A stretch of 64,000 bases of DNA, taken from Annona cherimola (lineage: Eukaryota > Streptophyta > Magnoliopsida > Magnoliales > Annonaceae). The stretch spans positions 69,768,224-69,832,223 of the forward strand of contig CM059971.1 in NCBI GenBank assembly GCA_030490835.1, read 5' to 3'. Positions 12,426 through 26,000 of this stretch are shown piece by piece (the stretch's first letter is position 1; every line of letters begins with the position of its first letter). Below the pieces are notes generated by a model that made no database searches, was not told the DNA's origin, and saw only the letters and a list, made by a program, of their open reading frames with translations. Both the position numbers and the translations under genes were made by a program.

Positions 12426-13060
12426 TCGCATTCCATTTTTTCATATGTTGTTATACAACTAGTATATTTATTTTAGCTTTGTCATCTTTACTATTAAGTA
12501 TTAACTCTACTTTATCACTTTTAAATTTTTTTATAAATATCATTTTCCCATTTTTAGTTTTACATCTTGGAATATTAAAGTATATACAATAAAATTCAAA
12601 TTACCAAAATATTTTGGATGATATAATTAGCTTTGGACCACCTTCGTGTGGATTTGAAAATTTTTGAATGGGCAAGGGAAGAACAGAAAATCATATATAT
12701 TTTGTCCAGTTGGATGAATGGGGCAGGTGATAAAAGGGAGTCATCAGTTACTGTTTGGATGGTCAAGCGATTAGCGTAGATATGTGTATATTAATACGAG
12801 TTGGAAGTTCCCGAATGTTGCATTGACACACTGGGCTTCTTATTCTGCCCCCTTATATACCGGGTCATCCTTGGTGAGTTATTTGATAACCTATCTTAAA
12901 TCATAAAAAATTCTTAAATTAAATTTGTATTATCATTCCTAAGTTAATTTCTTAATTTTCAATACACCTTTGCTTATTCTTTATACTTATTATTACATTC
13001 TCATTTCATATTCAAATTCGATTTAAAAGTCCGGTGTGATTTAGAACAAGTATAAAAAGG
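10755..13060. other. AT-rich intergenic DNA with a (TTA)n tract
   Basis: No gene is seen. A (TTA)n microsatellite covers about 12381-12424. A moderately conserved-looking patch at about 11270-11500 uses 'acccgac' style words typical of decayed inverted repeats in this window. Otherwise unremarkable. Confidence 0.45.
12381..12424. repeat. (TTA)n microsatellite
   Basis: About fourteen uninterrupted TTA units. Confidence 0.9.
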
Positions 13061-14081
13061 GGTTCACTAGGAAGTGAGCTCGAGCGGACAGCGGTTGGAC
13101 GGATAGGATTGAGATGAAACCACATCACCAGCTCATCGTCATCATGGGATTCAATGATTCATGCACGCCCAGTTTCATGTCACCCAACCGGCTTCTGGCG
13201 ATCCACATTCCTGAAATGGAAAAAAATAAAAAATAATAATAATAAAATTTCAGCGCCCGGCAATCTGCCAGAATCCATGCACTTCCACGTGGCTCTCGCC
13301 ATGGGTTAGACGGCCAAGCCGACGGACCGACAACGCTCTCCCCTTTGCACGTGACCAGACAACTCACCCGTTCCGCCCTTTTCTCCCAATCCCAGATCCA
13401 ACCAGTTGCATGCGGTTATCCCTTGGGTCCCACGGAGGAGAATGATGGAAGTAAATCCCTGGGAAAAGCGGGCCGACTGTTACTATGCATGCATTTGATT
13501 CCGTCATCGGCTTAATTTGCTTAATCATCTGGGAATAAAATTAGAATATGTAATGTGCTTATAATTTTAAAACGAGGAATGATGCTGTTAGCATGTGCCA
13601 AGCAAATATCTTCGTTTATTTTAAAAAATTTATTTATAATATTTTATTTTATTTTTTTCTTCGTATACTTATTTATCTAATTATATTTAGTATATGAATT
13701 AAAATTTACTATTTTTGTATATGTTTAGTACCGCTGACGTCATTTTTATTTCACTTAAATTAAGTCTGGCCCTAGACATACAGGTGTGGTCCACTGGATT
13801 CCTGGGCGAATGGCTACAATTACAGACAATGGTAGTCCAGCTCCAGCTGCGCGATGGGATGGGAGGTAAAAGGAAAGGCGAAGGGTGTGACGGAGTCGAG
13901 CGGTCCAGCTGACTGCATTGGAAGCCAGCCAGGTGGGGTCCGCTAGGTCTGACATTTGAGCACCCCCAAATTTTGAGAAATCCACCCCCCCATCATTTCC
14001 GGATCGCAAATAAAAGGCTCCCTTCTCGAACTTCTTTCCTCTGGTCTTCGTCGTAGCTGAAGAGCGAGCGAAAAACGGGAA
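13060..14081 (+). promoter_or_regulatory. Probable promoter and 5' UTR region of the CSLC gene
   Basis: GC content rises towards the start codon. Two CACGTG G-box cores occur at 13286-13291 (within CCACGTGG) and 13348-13353; such motifs bind bZIP and bHLH factors in plants. A TATA-like 'caaataaaagg' at about 14008-14017 lies some 65-75 bp upstream of the ATG, which would give a short leader. The interval 13571-13725 is not promoter proper but a half copy of MITE family C ('gaatgatgctgttagca', 'cttatttatctaattatatt'). Functional use of these sites is inferred. Confidence 0.35.
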
Positions 14082-17000
14082 ATGACGCCACCACCGAACT
14101 ACGAATTCCAGGAGTGGTGGAGCAAACTGCAATCTTCTTCTTCCTCCTCGTCCGACGATCCCAACCGTTCGTCTCCCACCAACTGGGCCACCCTCGACAT
14201 CGGATCCCCGCCCTCCGCCTCCCCCGCCGCGGTCGCCGCCACCACCGACAAGTCCTCCCGCTCCCGCAACGCCCGCCAGCTCCGCAACCTTCTCCTCCTC
14301 CGTCTCCACTCCTCCCTCTCCACTCTCTCACACCTTCTCTCCTTCTCCCTCTCCGTCGCAGCCGCCGCTTCCCGCCGCCTGGCCTCCGCCCGCCCCGACC
14401 GCTGGTCTGACACCACCCGTCTTTACCGCGCCACCAAGGCCATTGCCTTCCTTGCCCTCCTCCTCCTCGCCGTCGAATCCCTTGCCTTCTACAACGGCTG
14501 GCACCTCCGCGCCCCCTCCTCCGAGGACTTCTCCGGCCTCCTCCACCTCGCCTATGTCTCCTGGCTCGCCCTCCGGGCCGATTACATTGCGCCGCCGCTC
14601 CAGGCGCTGGCCGACATCTGCATTGTTCTGTTTCTCATCCAGTCTGTTGATCGCCTGGTGCTTGTGCTGGGGTGCTTCTGGATCAAGCTTAGAGGGATCA
14701 GACCGGTGGCAAAAGAGGAGCTCGGAGCTGGCCGCGGCGACGTTGAGGCTGGTGTGGAGTATCCCATGGTGCTCCTGCAGATACCCATGTGCAATGAGAG
14801 GGAGGTAAGGTGATGTAGGTCTCCGAATCCTCTCTTTTCAATGCTCTGAACTGCCCGTTTGAATTTTATATGCTGCATTCCTGTCAGTTCAGTTGTTATG
14901 GGTGGCTCCTCAAGACCAAAATCTCCTCTTTTTCCCTCCGTTTGGAAATTTGGACCTTTTCTGCTTCTGGTATTATGCTGAAAGAAAGCTGCTTGATGCC
15001 ATTTGGAGATACAGTAGACGGTGATGGAGATCGCTGCTCATGGTTTCTTGGAAGATGATGTTGCCACATTTGCTCCAAAGAGTAGGCAAAATGCAAGTGC
15101 ATCTTTGAGGATAGTTTTCCCATGCGGAGTTCAGCAAATGGACTTTGATTTGAGTCTTTCAATGTCTTCCGTACATGTCTTAGCTGTTTGGCTGGATCAT
15201 TTGAAGCAATCACTAGCCAACGTTTTTTCCTATGAGTGCAGGATCGGGAACAGTAGTTGAAATTTTACTGTTTCTAGTTCATTCCTGCTGATAATCTTGC
15301 ATTCTATCCTGATTTTCGAGGGAGAAGATGGTGCCTTTTGATAAAAGTGCAGGCCAAGTACACTATGAATGCAAAACTCCTCTCTTTCCCATGTTCAATG
15401 CGATAAAAAGAAAGGCTTTGACAGTCATTAGGGATTGTCACTAGGTCTTTTTCCATTGCCAGATAGTCTAAATAGAAGAAAATTAACCAGCATGGACAAA
15501 AATACTAGGATTCTAGTGGTGATGGGGATCAATGTTGTTAGGCGTGTCTTGTATTATGCGTATTGTAGTTGAGTGAGTTTAGGATTTCGTATCCTGCGTA
15601 TTTTAGTTGCGTGAGACTGAGATTACATATGATGTTACTCAAGTACTTATTGGAGTCCTATTTATAAGTGTATCAATTGGGGATTTGGTGGTACCTTGAA
15701 AGGTGTCTCGTTGAGATGTAAGAGATGAGTTATCCAAGTGTTTTTGTTTGAGGTGTGTGAGAGACATCCATAGAATATGTGTGAGGTATTCCGTGTGTAT
15801 CTCTGCAAGCGTTTATCATAGTAGATTGCTATCTTTCTTCTGCGGTTTTTCCTTTCTTGGCTTGAAAGGTTTTCCATGTAAATCTTGGTGTCTCTTTGTG
15901 TGTGATTTTGTTGCTATTTTTTTGATCCTATTTTATTGTATATGCTGCCACTGTGATCCGTATCAACCTGAATCATGTTTCCTAACAAGTGGTATCAAAG
16001 CTGTGGTTGTGGATTTGTGTTTTGGGAAGTGTTAATGGATGGATCAATGGTTTTCTTGGAGGCAAGGTCATGGGGGTTGATTTGAAGACACAAGCTACGT
16101 GGAAATTGATAGCTACTGAAACACCCTAAACCCAAAACAACACTTTTCTACTGGATCTGGACTTGAGAGTTATCTGCCAGGATTTATCACGTGTGAGCTC
16201 AAAACTTGCTTGCATAAAAGATAATGAAACTTTGGCAATTTGCAATTAAATGAATTAAATCAAATAAAATATCAGCGGAATATCTGTTCAACTAAGCCAT
16301 CACATAATGTTATTACAATGCCATCATAAAAATGCAATAAAATAAATAAATAAATAAAGCAGATCTAGTCATGCTTTTGCTTCAACTTCAGAGGAACATC
16401 CTAAGTGTCACTTGCTGGAGAATCTGTGGGACAACAACGACATAAAAATGATATGAGTGAACTCAGTAAGTAGAATAAAGTATAAGGAGTCTCAAAAATG
16501 CAGTATGTTTCTATATGTCCGTCTCTTTAATACCTAGCTTGGTGGACCCATTTACTAAGCCTAATCTACATAACATTATGCGCGGTCAATCTTAGGCGGG
16601 TCTTAGATTGTGATTCGATCATAAATAACATATCTGGCCTCCTAACTCTATGATCCAAGCCTCAAATGGAAAATCAGAGTCTTTCATTTGATTCAGAAGG
16701 TCCAAAAACCTAGGAATCGACTCTTGGATCACCAAAATTGGAGTTTGGGGTCCATTTTTATGAAATATTATGCATGGATGGCTCTGGACGAGCCATGTAG
16801 CATGCTAGAGCCGGCCGTCGTTAGCGCTGCTGTGCGGGCATGGGTAACGAGCCGCTGTTCGGGCTTGGGTGTTGCCCGCCTTGCCACAGTTCCGGACCGC
16901 TTCTTTTTGGGCTAGTCTACTGGGCCAAGCCCAATTAAGCCGTCGTTGGAGTTCGTTGGAGTCGCTGTCGCCAGTGTAGGAGTCGTTGCCGCTAGACGCC

Positions 17001-20000
17001 GCTCTGCTGGGCCTCGCCTGGCCCATCTTGTCTCGGGTCTACTGGGCTCTAGCAGAGCCTAGTCTATTACTAGCCCATGAGCCAACCTTGCGTCGTGCTT
17101 GCGAACGCTGCTTGCTAGGCCTGGGCATGTGAGCTTGAAGCCCAAGCGGAAAGGTGGAAAGTCCATGGTCCTTTTGCAATTCATTTCAGCTAGGCCTTCC
17201 TGCAATTTCTGCCTTTCTAGAGGACTTGCCTGCAAAATTTCCAACAAAACCCAAAAACACCCAACGTCTTCTTCCTTGGGTTCGGTCATCTCAACAGCCA
17301 TTGTTGTCACACAAAAATTCCTTGATTTGCTCTCTCTTATCTAAAATTTATTTAAGGATTTTTAAACATTATCCATGTTAACTAGTTTGCCTACGTGCAA
17401 CCTTGTTTCATGAAAATTTCCCCCATGACTTAGATCACAGAACAAATATGTTGGGATGGATTTCCTCCATGGATGACATTTATAATCTAAACATCCGTTT
17501 AACATTGCAATCATAGATAATGCTCATCATACACCCTCAAATCTAAGCTCTAATTAATCTAGTGCTCATCTCAAATAACCCAAAATAGAATACAAATTAA
17601 TAATCTTACTACTTATCGAACATAAAGATCTACACCTGAACGGGGATTTCTCTAAAGCTTGCCCGTGCTCGTTCCCATTTTTGAAAACTTCTCTTTCTCA
17701 CGACCATTGCCCATAGTATTTACCAATCAATCTCTCCCCTCCCTTCCAGGTTTTCCTTCTTATACTTCCTTCTTTTCATTCCGTTGCTCTTAGCCATTTT
17801 CTCCATATCCCGCGGTCACGGAATTTGCCCAAATGAAGTGGTCTTCTGAACCCATGACTTGCAAGTGCCCCTTTTAACAATACTAACAATTTAGCCACTA
17901 AACTTTTTGAGGTAAAAATTTAACTATTATTTTCTTTATCTGTTTTCTATGGTGAAACCTTCAATGGTCAAAAAGTCCACTGACACGTCGGCCGCCACGT
18001 CAAATTATAAACTTTTGAAAAGTGTATATTATAGCTACGAAAGTTGCTATTTTGGGCAATTGAGCAAATTTGAAGCCAAATCAGATCTAATGAGCCATGA
18101 TGCAATTCATGTGATGAGGATGCAGAGGGCTGTGACAGCAACAACCTGTGGCTGGAAGATGAGGATCCGGTGCAGCGGTCAGTTTGGGTAGATTTTGCTT
18201 CGATTGTGTGGATCTGATAGGTGGTTCAGATTAAGGTGGAGCGAGTGGACTTCATAGAGCTATGGATATTCTGCATTGATGTAAAAACTTGGATGAGATG
18301 AGGTGTTGTGCTTCTTGTGGACGGTGTAGGTCAAGAGGATGTTATATTGTTGGACGTGGTCAAGTTTGATCATGTAGATTGAGATTGATTAGGAGGAATT
18401 GAATTCAATCTGTTTTGAAGCAACAACTCATGAGCAGATCTGGTGTTTTAATAGTCTATGGTTGTGTTGATGCTGAGGATGCATGGGGAGCACGTGGAGA
18501 TAGACTAGTTTTCCTGAGTTTCGCATTGGAGGGTGGTTGTGAGATCTTGAGAATGCATTGACATTAGATCGTGGAGAGCCTGGGGAGTCCTGTGAATGCG
18601 ATGGGGTAGGAAAGCGGAATGAAGTTCATATTGTTTCTAGCTGATGCACAATTGGGTGCAAGGTTGATGTCCTGGAGCAAGTTGGAGTGCACGTACGCAA
18701 AATTCAAGCCGAGGCGGAGATTTGTTAGATTTGTCTTGTATTCTGCGTATTATAGTTGAGTGAATTTGGGATTGCGTATCCTGCGTATTTTAGTTGTGTG
18801 AGACTGGGATTGCATATAGTGTTACGTAAGTACCCATTAGAGTTCTATTTATAGGTGTATCAGTTAGGGATTCGGTGGAACCTTGAGAGGTGTCTTGTTG
18901 GGATGTAAGAGGGAGTTAAAAGTGTTCTTGTTTAGAGTGTGTGTGAAACATCTAGAAAATATGTGTGAGGTTTTCTTGTGTATCTCTGTAAGCCGTTTAT
19001 CATAATGGATTGTTATCTCTTTTCCGTGGTTTTTCCCTTCTTGGTTTGAATGGTTTTCCACATAAATCTTGATGTCTTCTTGTGTGTGATTTACTATTAT
19101 TTTTTTGATCATATTTTTATTGTTTGTGCTTCCGCTGTGATCCGTGTCAACCTAAATCACTTTTCCTAACAAATGTGGTAATATAATTGTGTCAAAGTTT
19201 TGTCTTTTCTTTTGCGAGAGGACTAGATTCTAATGTTACTAGCTATAGATTTTTCTATTTACTACCATCTTGCTTAATGCCTAGCCCTTCCACTTTTTAT
19301 TGATGTAGTTTTTACATATTTACTTGCTCTTTTGCATCTTTCGGAGAGGAAAATGTCTTCCATTGGCAGCATGGTCTATTGATGACTCTGCTTAATCTAT
19401 GTCCTGAAGCGCTGTATATGAGATCTTGTAGCTGTACATGGTCCTCAAGATATTTTAGTGTAGCCTTGTAAGCTTCAGGGGCAACCTTTTTTTTTTTTTT
19501 TTTTCTTTCTTTTGCGTTGTCATATTATCACAGAGACACCTTTAACAAGTTGGATTGGCATCAAGTTCATCTGTACGTGATGTTAGGTTTCAGCGAAATT
19601 ACTTTTTATTTTCCATGGGATGTTGCTTGAAAATTTTCTACTATCCTATTGTTGTATTATTGCCTTCTCATCTTATTGTGACACCAAGAAATTAGGGATT
19701 AGACTTAGATCATAGATGCAGGCTTTGCAAATGCTAGTTATTGGCCAATGTCTTCCTTTCCTACTCTTGGAGCTTGCCATGGTGGGTTGCTAATTTTTTC
19801 TAGATTTTAAAGTGCATCTTTGTATCTACAGGGCTAGAAGTAAATTGGATGAACAAGTTATTCCAGGAATTATGCCAAATTTACAAACTCATGGTCCCAA
19901 GTGTGTGCTTATGCAGGCCTTACATGTGATATGTGGATTCTACATGTGGGAATCCTGTATACCAGGAGTCCAGGATTGCAGTACTTTTTCTGACCCTATC

Positions 20001-23000
20001 ATTTATTCCATGAAAGAAATCCATTACTATTGATTGTCTTCATTTGGGATATAGGGGATAATTCAAAATTGTAACCAATCCTTTCAGAGATAAAGATATA
20101 TTTTGCAGTGCTAAGAAAAATACTGAGGTAACTTGTTATTTAAAGCTAGTTTCTCCTTTTTTTCTTTGGAGCTTCTATGAGAGTCAAGGTTGACATAGGT
20201 TAGTCATTTACAGAGACTCTAGATAAAGCTATGATCTCTGAGATGAATCAATGTTTATTGAATGATTCATTTTTAAAATAATAAAAATTTGAGTTATTTG
20301 GGCTCAAACCTTAACCTTGTACATATTTTTGTTTAGCCTGTGACGCAAAATTTATTGCAAATGTGCCTATGATATTCAAAAATATTTGCAATTATGCGTG
20401 TGTAAATGCGGAATCGCTTTGTTTTTGCAAACCATGATACTTTTGATAGATCCAAATTACCCATTATGTATATTTATATATTTTCAGTTAAAATACCAAA
20501 AATTACCTTGATTGGATTGAGAATATCTTGGTAGGCTGTAATAAATATAAACTAAAGAGATTGCCATAAAATTGGTTATGACCCGTCAAGGTATCTAATT
20601 TAGGTGATTTTGTTATCTTAACTGAATATATTAATAAACATATTGGGTGACTTGGATTTGTCCAAAGTATCATTGTTTACAAAAACTAAGAAGTACCCCA
20701 CTTACAAAGACATAACTGCAAATATTTTCCTATAAAAAAACTGCAAACATCTTAAAATATCTTTAGGCACATTCGTTTTACAGGCATACCCGCAATTTTC
20801 ATTAAAGGTCTAGATATGAGCGCGAATAATTCTAGAAATAATGCCATAAGGATGTGCCCTCTTGCTTCTAGAAGGTAATTGACTTTATTCATCCGGTGGT
20901 TCTGCAACAAATTTTCTAATAGCGAATTCTCACTTATTAGAGCTCTTCTTGAAAATAAGGTTCAGAAAACTGTTGTTACCATCCTTTCATTTTTACAGGG
21001 AGAAAATTCAAAAAATTTGCTTTGCTCTGTAGTGAACTGAACAGAATCGTGTGTTAAAAATCAATCATACCTTGTGTTGGCACAGAAGAGTCAGCATCTT
21101 CATTGAGGCCTATTACTTCCAGCTTTTACCTTATTCCTTTATGTATTAAGTGTTCATTCTTGTTTTAAATCGAGGCCTAATAAAAAAGTATGCCTACATA
21201 AAATGTAAGGTGGCCTACTTACCAGGTGAACCATAAACGTACTTGGGTATCTTTGGCCGAGGATCCATTCTAAGGCCAGTACCAGACTATCCAGCTGGTG
21301 GAGGGGGAACTATTGTACAGATTAGGCAACTTCCAAAGTTCACATTTGCCATGTTTTCTTTTTGTGTTGTCAGAGGAAAGATTACATATGATTCTACTTC
21401 TGGTGCATGTGCTGGGTTGTTGCTTGACTTTTGTTCTCAAGTGGTTGGCATCTTGTTTGGAAATGATTCCAAATTTGTATATTAAATACAGGTCTATCAA
21501 CAGTCAATTGCAGCAGCTTGTATCCAGGACTGGCCCAGGGAGAAAATGCTTGTACAAGTTCTGGATGATTCTGATGACGTGGATGTCCAGCGCCTTATCA
21601 AGGCAGAGGTTCAAAAATGGCAGCAGAAGGGTGTTCGTATCCTGTACAGGCATAGACTCATCCGCACAGGCTATAAGGCAGGGAACCTGAAGTCTGCTAT
21701 GAGCTGTGATTATGTGAAAGACTATGAGTTTGTTGCAATCTTTGATGCAGATTTTCAGCCTGGGACTGACTTTTTGAAGAAGACCATTCCACACTTTAAG
21801 GTATTCTTGAGTCATTATTCAACTTCACCCCATGCTTTAAGATAGCCTCGAGTTGTTATTTAACTTCATGCCACACTTTAAGGTATCCTTGAGTTGTTCA
21901 ACTTCATTTGATCTCTAAACCTATTAGTTGGATAAGCTTGAGCCACATTAAACTAGTATCTGAGAAATGATGATGCAATGTGTAAACAATTTGACATGAC
22001 TTCATTTGACATCTGGTACCCCACCTGCAAATTTATGGACAGGCCATTAGGTTGGGCCTTTCACGCACTGGGCTTATTTCAGCAACCATCCCTGTGGGCT
22101 GTCTTAACTAATCGAATATAGAAAAGCTTATTGATTTGTGCTTACCGCTTTTGTCCATTTGTTTCCAAATCTGTTAGACATGAGTTTGTTATTGTGAGTG
22201 GTATTAGGCTACTAGGATAACATTCAAGGTTGTCGATCAGCATGTCCCTATGCCACATTTAGAGCAATTCTTTGGTGCGTTTAGTCCCAACGCATAAGTC
22301 ATCCATTATGAGACAAACCGATTGTTCACGGATGCCTTTTTTTTGCTCCTGCAGACCTGCTGTCACCTTTTTGATAATCTTTACAGCTCATAGCATCCAA
22401 CACCGACAATTTAATTCCTTTTCACATTTTTAAATTTTGCAAAAAATTTATTTTCTCAGGGAAATGATGATGTAGCATTGGTCCAGTCAAGGTGGGGTTT
22501 TGTGAACAAGGATGAAAACTTACTTACAAGGTTGCAGAATATCAATTTGTCTTTTCACTTTGAGGTCGAGCAACAAGTGAATGGCATATTCATCAACTTT
22601 TTTGGTTTCAATGGAACTGCTGGCGTATGGAGAATCAAAGCTCTTGAGCAATCTGGTGGGTGGATGGAGAGAACAACTGTGGAGGACATGGATATTGCTG
22701 TTCGTGCTCACCTTGATGGATGGAAATTCATATATCTCAATGATGTAAAGGTTTGTTATGAAAAGAATTAAAAAAATACTTTCTTTAGTGGAGCCTTAGA
22801 GCAACAAAAGTTGTCAGTCTAACTTGGAGGTCATGGGTTCAGGTAGTGGTTTCCACCTTTTGTTTCACAAAGTATGGTTGTGTACTATAGACCCAAAGTG
22901 ATCCGACCGTTCCCTGAACCCTATATATAGTAAGAACTTAATGCACTGGGTTGCCCCTTTATATCTTTATTTTATGTGCTTGGAATTCCTTGGTTTTGAG

Positions 23001-26000
23001 ATTCTAAGGTTTCTTTTCTGTGCAGTGCCTTTGCGAGCTACCAGAGTCCTATGAGGCATACAAGAAACAGCAGCACCGATGGCATTCAGGTCCAATGCAG
23101 TTGTTCCGCCTGTGCTTTATTGACATCCTCCGTTCAAAGGTCAGGCTATCATCTTAGTTGGTATTGGGCTCTCTTATTTGAGGTTTTCTTGCATTCTTTT
23201 TCATCAATTGTATGCAAATCATCTTCCTAATTTTTTTTTCTGTAATTGTGCTTTTATTAATTTTTGATAACATAATTGTGCTTTTATTAGCATAGACCTA
23301 AAATGCATTATCAAAAGATTTTAAAATCCAAGGTTCATGGTAGTCCTTCAACAGGGCATTTGCAGACATAAGGACCTTCTACGTTTGTATATGATCTAAA
23401 TATGATTTCAAAATGTTTGCAAACATATCCACAAAATTATAAATAATTTTGCAATTAAATTGATTCCCTTGTGCCTGTAACTCTATTGGTGCTCTGAAAC
23501 AGATGTTATTTTTTTTAGAATCCCTAAATTATCCCTCCTTGAGTTCAGAGCGGTTCTTTGAGAATTTTGTCCAGAAATTTATCATCAATGGTTCTCCTTC
23601 TTGAGCTCCTTACGGGCTGGCCATTCTCATCTCAAACTCCCTTCTTACTTGTAATTCTTCCTGACAGCTGAGAAGCTCCCTTGCACACATTGTTCCTCTT
23701 CTTCTCTCTTTTTGGTGGACCTTCTATTGTGAGCATTATTTCAAAGAGGAATGTTAGAAAATCTCTTTCTTCATTAGGCACGATCTTCTTGCTAGGGTGT
23801 GGTAGGTCTGATAGAAGTCGATTTCTACTTTCCATATATAAGAACTCTAGAATCCTTGACTGATATAGAATAGGCTATTTCAGGCAGAAGGGGCAGTGTG
23901 GTCAGAATAATGAGATTTGTGGACTTTGAGCAAATTCGCTCCTTAATCTAGTTGCAAGATTCTTGGTTTGTTTGGACCACTTAATATTAAGAAAAATGCA
24001 TTTGAATTGCCTTTTGGTGTTTTGGGGGAAAATATGTTTGTTGAATTTGGTAGTCTTTAACTCTTGTTTGACTTTTCAAATTTCAGACCTGCTGTTTGAA
24101 TCATAACCCGTATGTTATATTATCTATAGCACATCGATCCTATATGGTTGGCTGCAAATTGGTTGATTTGTGGCCAGCTGGAAATTTTTTTCATATGTGG
24201 GTCCTACTAATAGTGGTCAGCGTGCCAAAATTTAATTATTTTTTTTTTTTTGATTTTTACAATTTTTGTGATTTTCGAAGATAAAAAGGACATGTATGCC
24301 TATTTTGCATTTCTTGATTTTCAAAAATAAAAAATATGTTAAAATAAAAATATAAAATTTGGCATGCTAACTGATCTAAGTGGGACCCATATATTCACGA
24401 AAAAATAAAAAATTAAAGAGGGGTTTTTCATGGTCATTGTATATGTATATCTATATAGTATCTGGGGAATCCTTTTATGGTGTCAACAACATTGAAAATT
24501 TTGATGGTGTCACTCTAGTTTGGGCCCCCATAATGATTAAATTAAAATACAATCTGGTCATTTGGTTTAACATTATTTGTTTTATCATGGTACCAAAAAT
24601 CATTTCAATCAACTGTGAAGATGAATTTGAAGAAAGTCAGGGCAAGATCTTGGGGGTTTTTGGAGGCAGATTCTGGTGTCTGACGGTATTGGTTCGGAAA
24701 TGCTTTGTTATGGAGGATAGAATGGCTTTCGCATAACATTTTTGGGGATTGCTTGAAATCAAGAATCTGATTTGGAGGAAGGTGTACTTCGGATTTTTTT
24801 TTTTAAGGGCCTGCTTAAGAGTACTTTAATGGTGTGCAGACTGTAGAGTCATTATTGATATTATTTTAAGGGCGATTTGCAGTTACAACTATTGCATCCA
24901 TGTCCGTAAGTCTGCCAAAATTGCAAATATGTTTATGAGGTTTATCACATTTTGCAAGCATGTCTCTTTTGTTAGAGTTTCACAAATGTTGTAGGCATAT
25001 TCTGCAAAAAAAATTTAAAATAATAGTGTATGTAAAAATGTAAAATAATAAAATTTTGGAGAAGACGAATCACTCGTGCATGAACATCTATATATCGTCA
25101 GAGTACCAAATTTGTTGCAACATCTTCTCTAATGGATGACAAGCATGGTTTCCATATCAAGTTCAAAGCTGAAACCCTAGGCTATCTTGTTCTTCCAAGC
25201 CATCCAGCATGGGCTGAAACCCCTGGCAGTAGCTGATGTTGCTACCTGAAATTTTCTCCTCTAAAACAGGCCAAAACCGCAGCAAATCAGTCTCAAACGA
25301 TGTACATTGGTGGTGATTCAAGCCAAAACTATTCCATCTAGTGGGCTCCGTAAGAGTTTAAGATGTGACTCGGTTATTCTAAAGTTACAATGGCTTGTAT
25401 ATTATGAGAAATGAAGGAAATAAAGCTTAGGACTGCCATTTTTTTTGGCGAATTGTAAAAGTTTGGTGCATTGTTTGGGCTCATCAGATTCGCAATGTTG
25501 TTGTTTCAATTAATCTTATCAACCAGCTTAAGTATTAGAGATGGGATGACGATTTGAGTATCATTAATCAAGAACCAATAAAAAAAAATTGAAAATGGTG
25601 ACATTGGCATGCACTAGATAGCTATTCATGATTTAATTAGAAAAACCTTAAACCCTAAATCAGACTTTGAAAATCACGGACATATTTGCAAAAACTTTAA
25701 GGATGTAGGCATATCCACAATTAGGGATAAAGGAGTAGGTATATTTTCTAATGTCCCTTGGTGGGCTGCTATGTTAACTTCAAAAACATGCTGAAAGTCA
25801 TAAAATACTAATAAATAAAATATGAATACAATAGGGAATTTTGATCTTGGTATGCAGTGTGTTTTCGAAGAATGTTTCAATTATTTTTGTATCTTTACTA
25901 TCTTCTTGCACTATTATATAAAAACAAATCTTGAACTTCTCCAAATTATATTGTGTACTAGTGCTTGTCATTTGATATGAATTTATTACCCCATGATGAA

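Larger units (their letters stand above)
15536..19171 (+). mobile_element. Non-autonomous Ty1/copia-like LTR element (TRIM-like), interrupted
   Basis: The two LTRs are 15536-15987 (452 bp) and 18723-19171 (449 bp), both TGTTAG...CTAACA and clearly homologous along their length. The target duplication AATGT is perfect (15531-15535 and 19172-19176). A primer-binding site 'tggtatcaaagc' begins two or three bases after the 5' LTR and matches the 3' end of initiator tRNA-Met. A purine-rich 'gccgaggcggagatt' precedes the 3' LTR. Removing the nested solo LTR leaves only about 0.7 kb of internal DNA, with no gag or pol, so the element depended on an autonomous partner. It lies in sense orientation within CSLC intron 1. 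Confidence 0.85.
14805..21491 (+). other. CSLC intron 1, 6.7 kb, with nested LTR elements
   Basis: It starts GTAAGG and ends TACAG. It contains a short copia-type LTR element (15536-19171) that holds a solo LTR, and a palindromic element (about 20340-20815). The rest is AT-rich and without coding signal. Length is mostly due to insertions: about 3.6 kb of the intron is the nested LTR pair. Confidence 0.8.

Noticed and set aside
13755..14331. Long minus-strand frames (184 and 112 aa) over the CSLC start
   Set aside because: They are antisense shadows of the GC-rich first CSLC exon, rich in Gly and Arg, with no domain.
16688..17381. Frames of 73-83 aa in the solo LTR
   Set aside because: No domain, on both strands, and inside a block best explained as an LTR.
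24380..24736. 118-aa frame in CSLC intron 4
   Set aside because: Lies inside an intron, has no known motif, and its start overlaps the end of a palindromic repeat.
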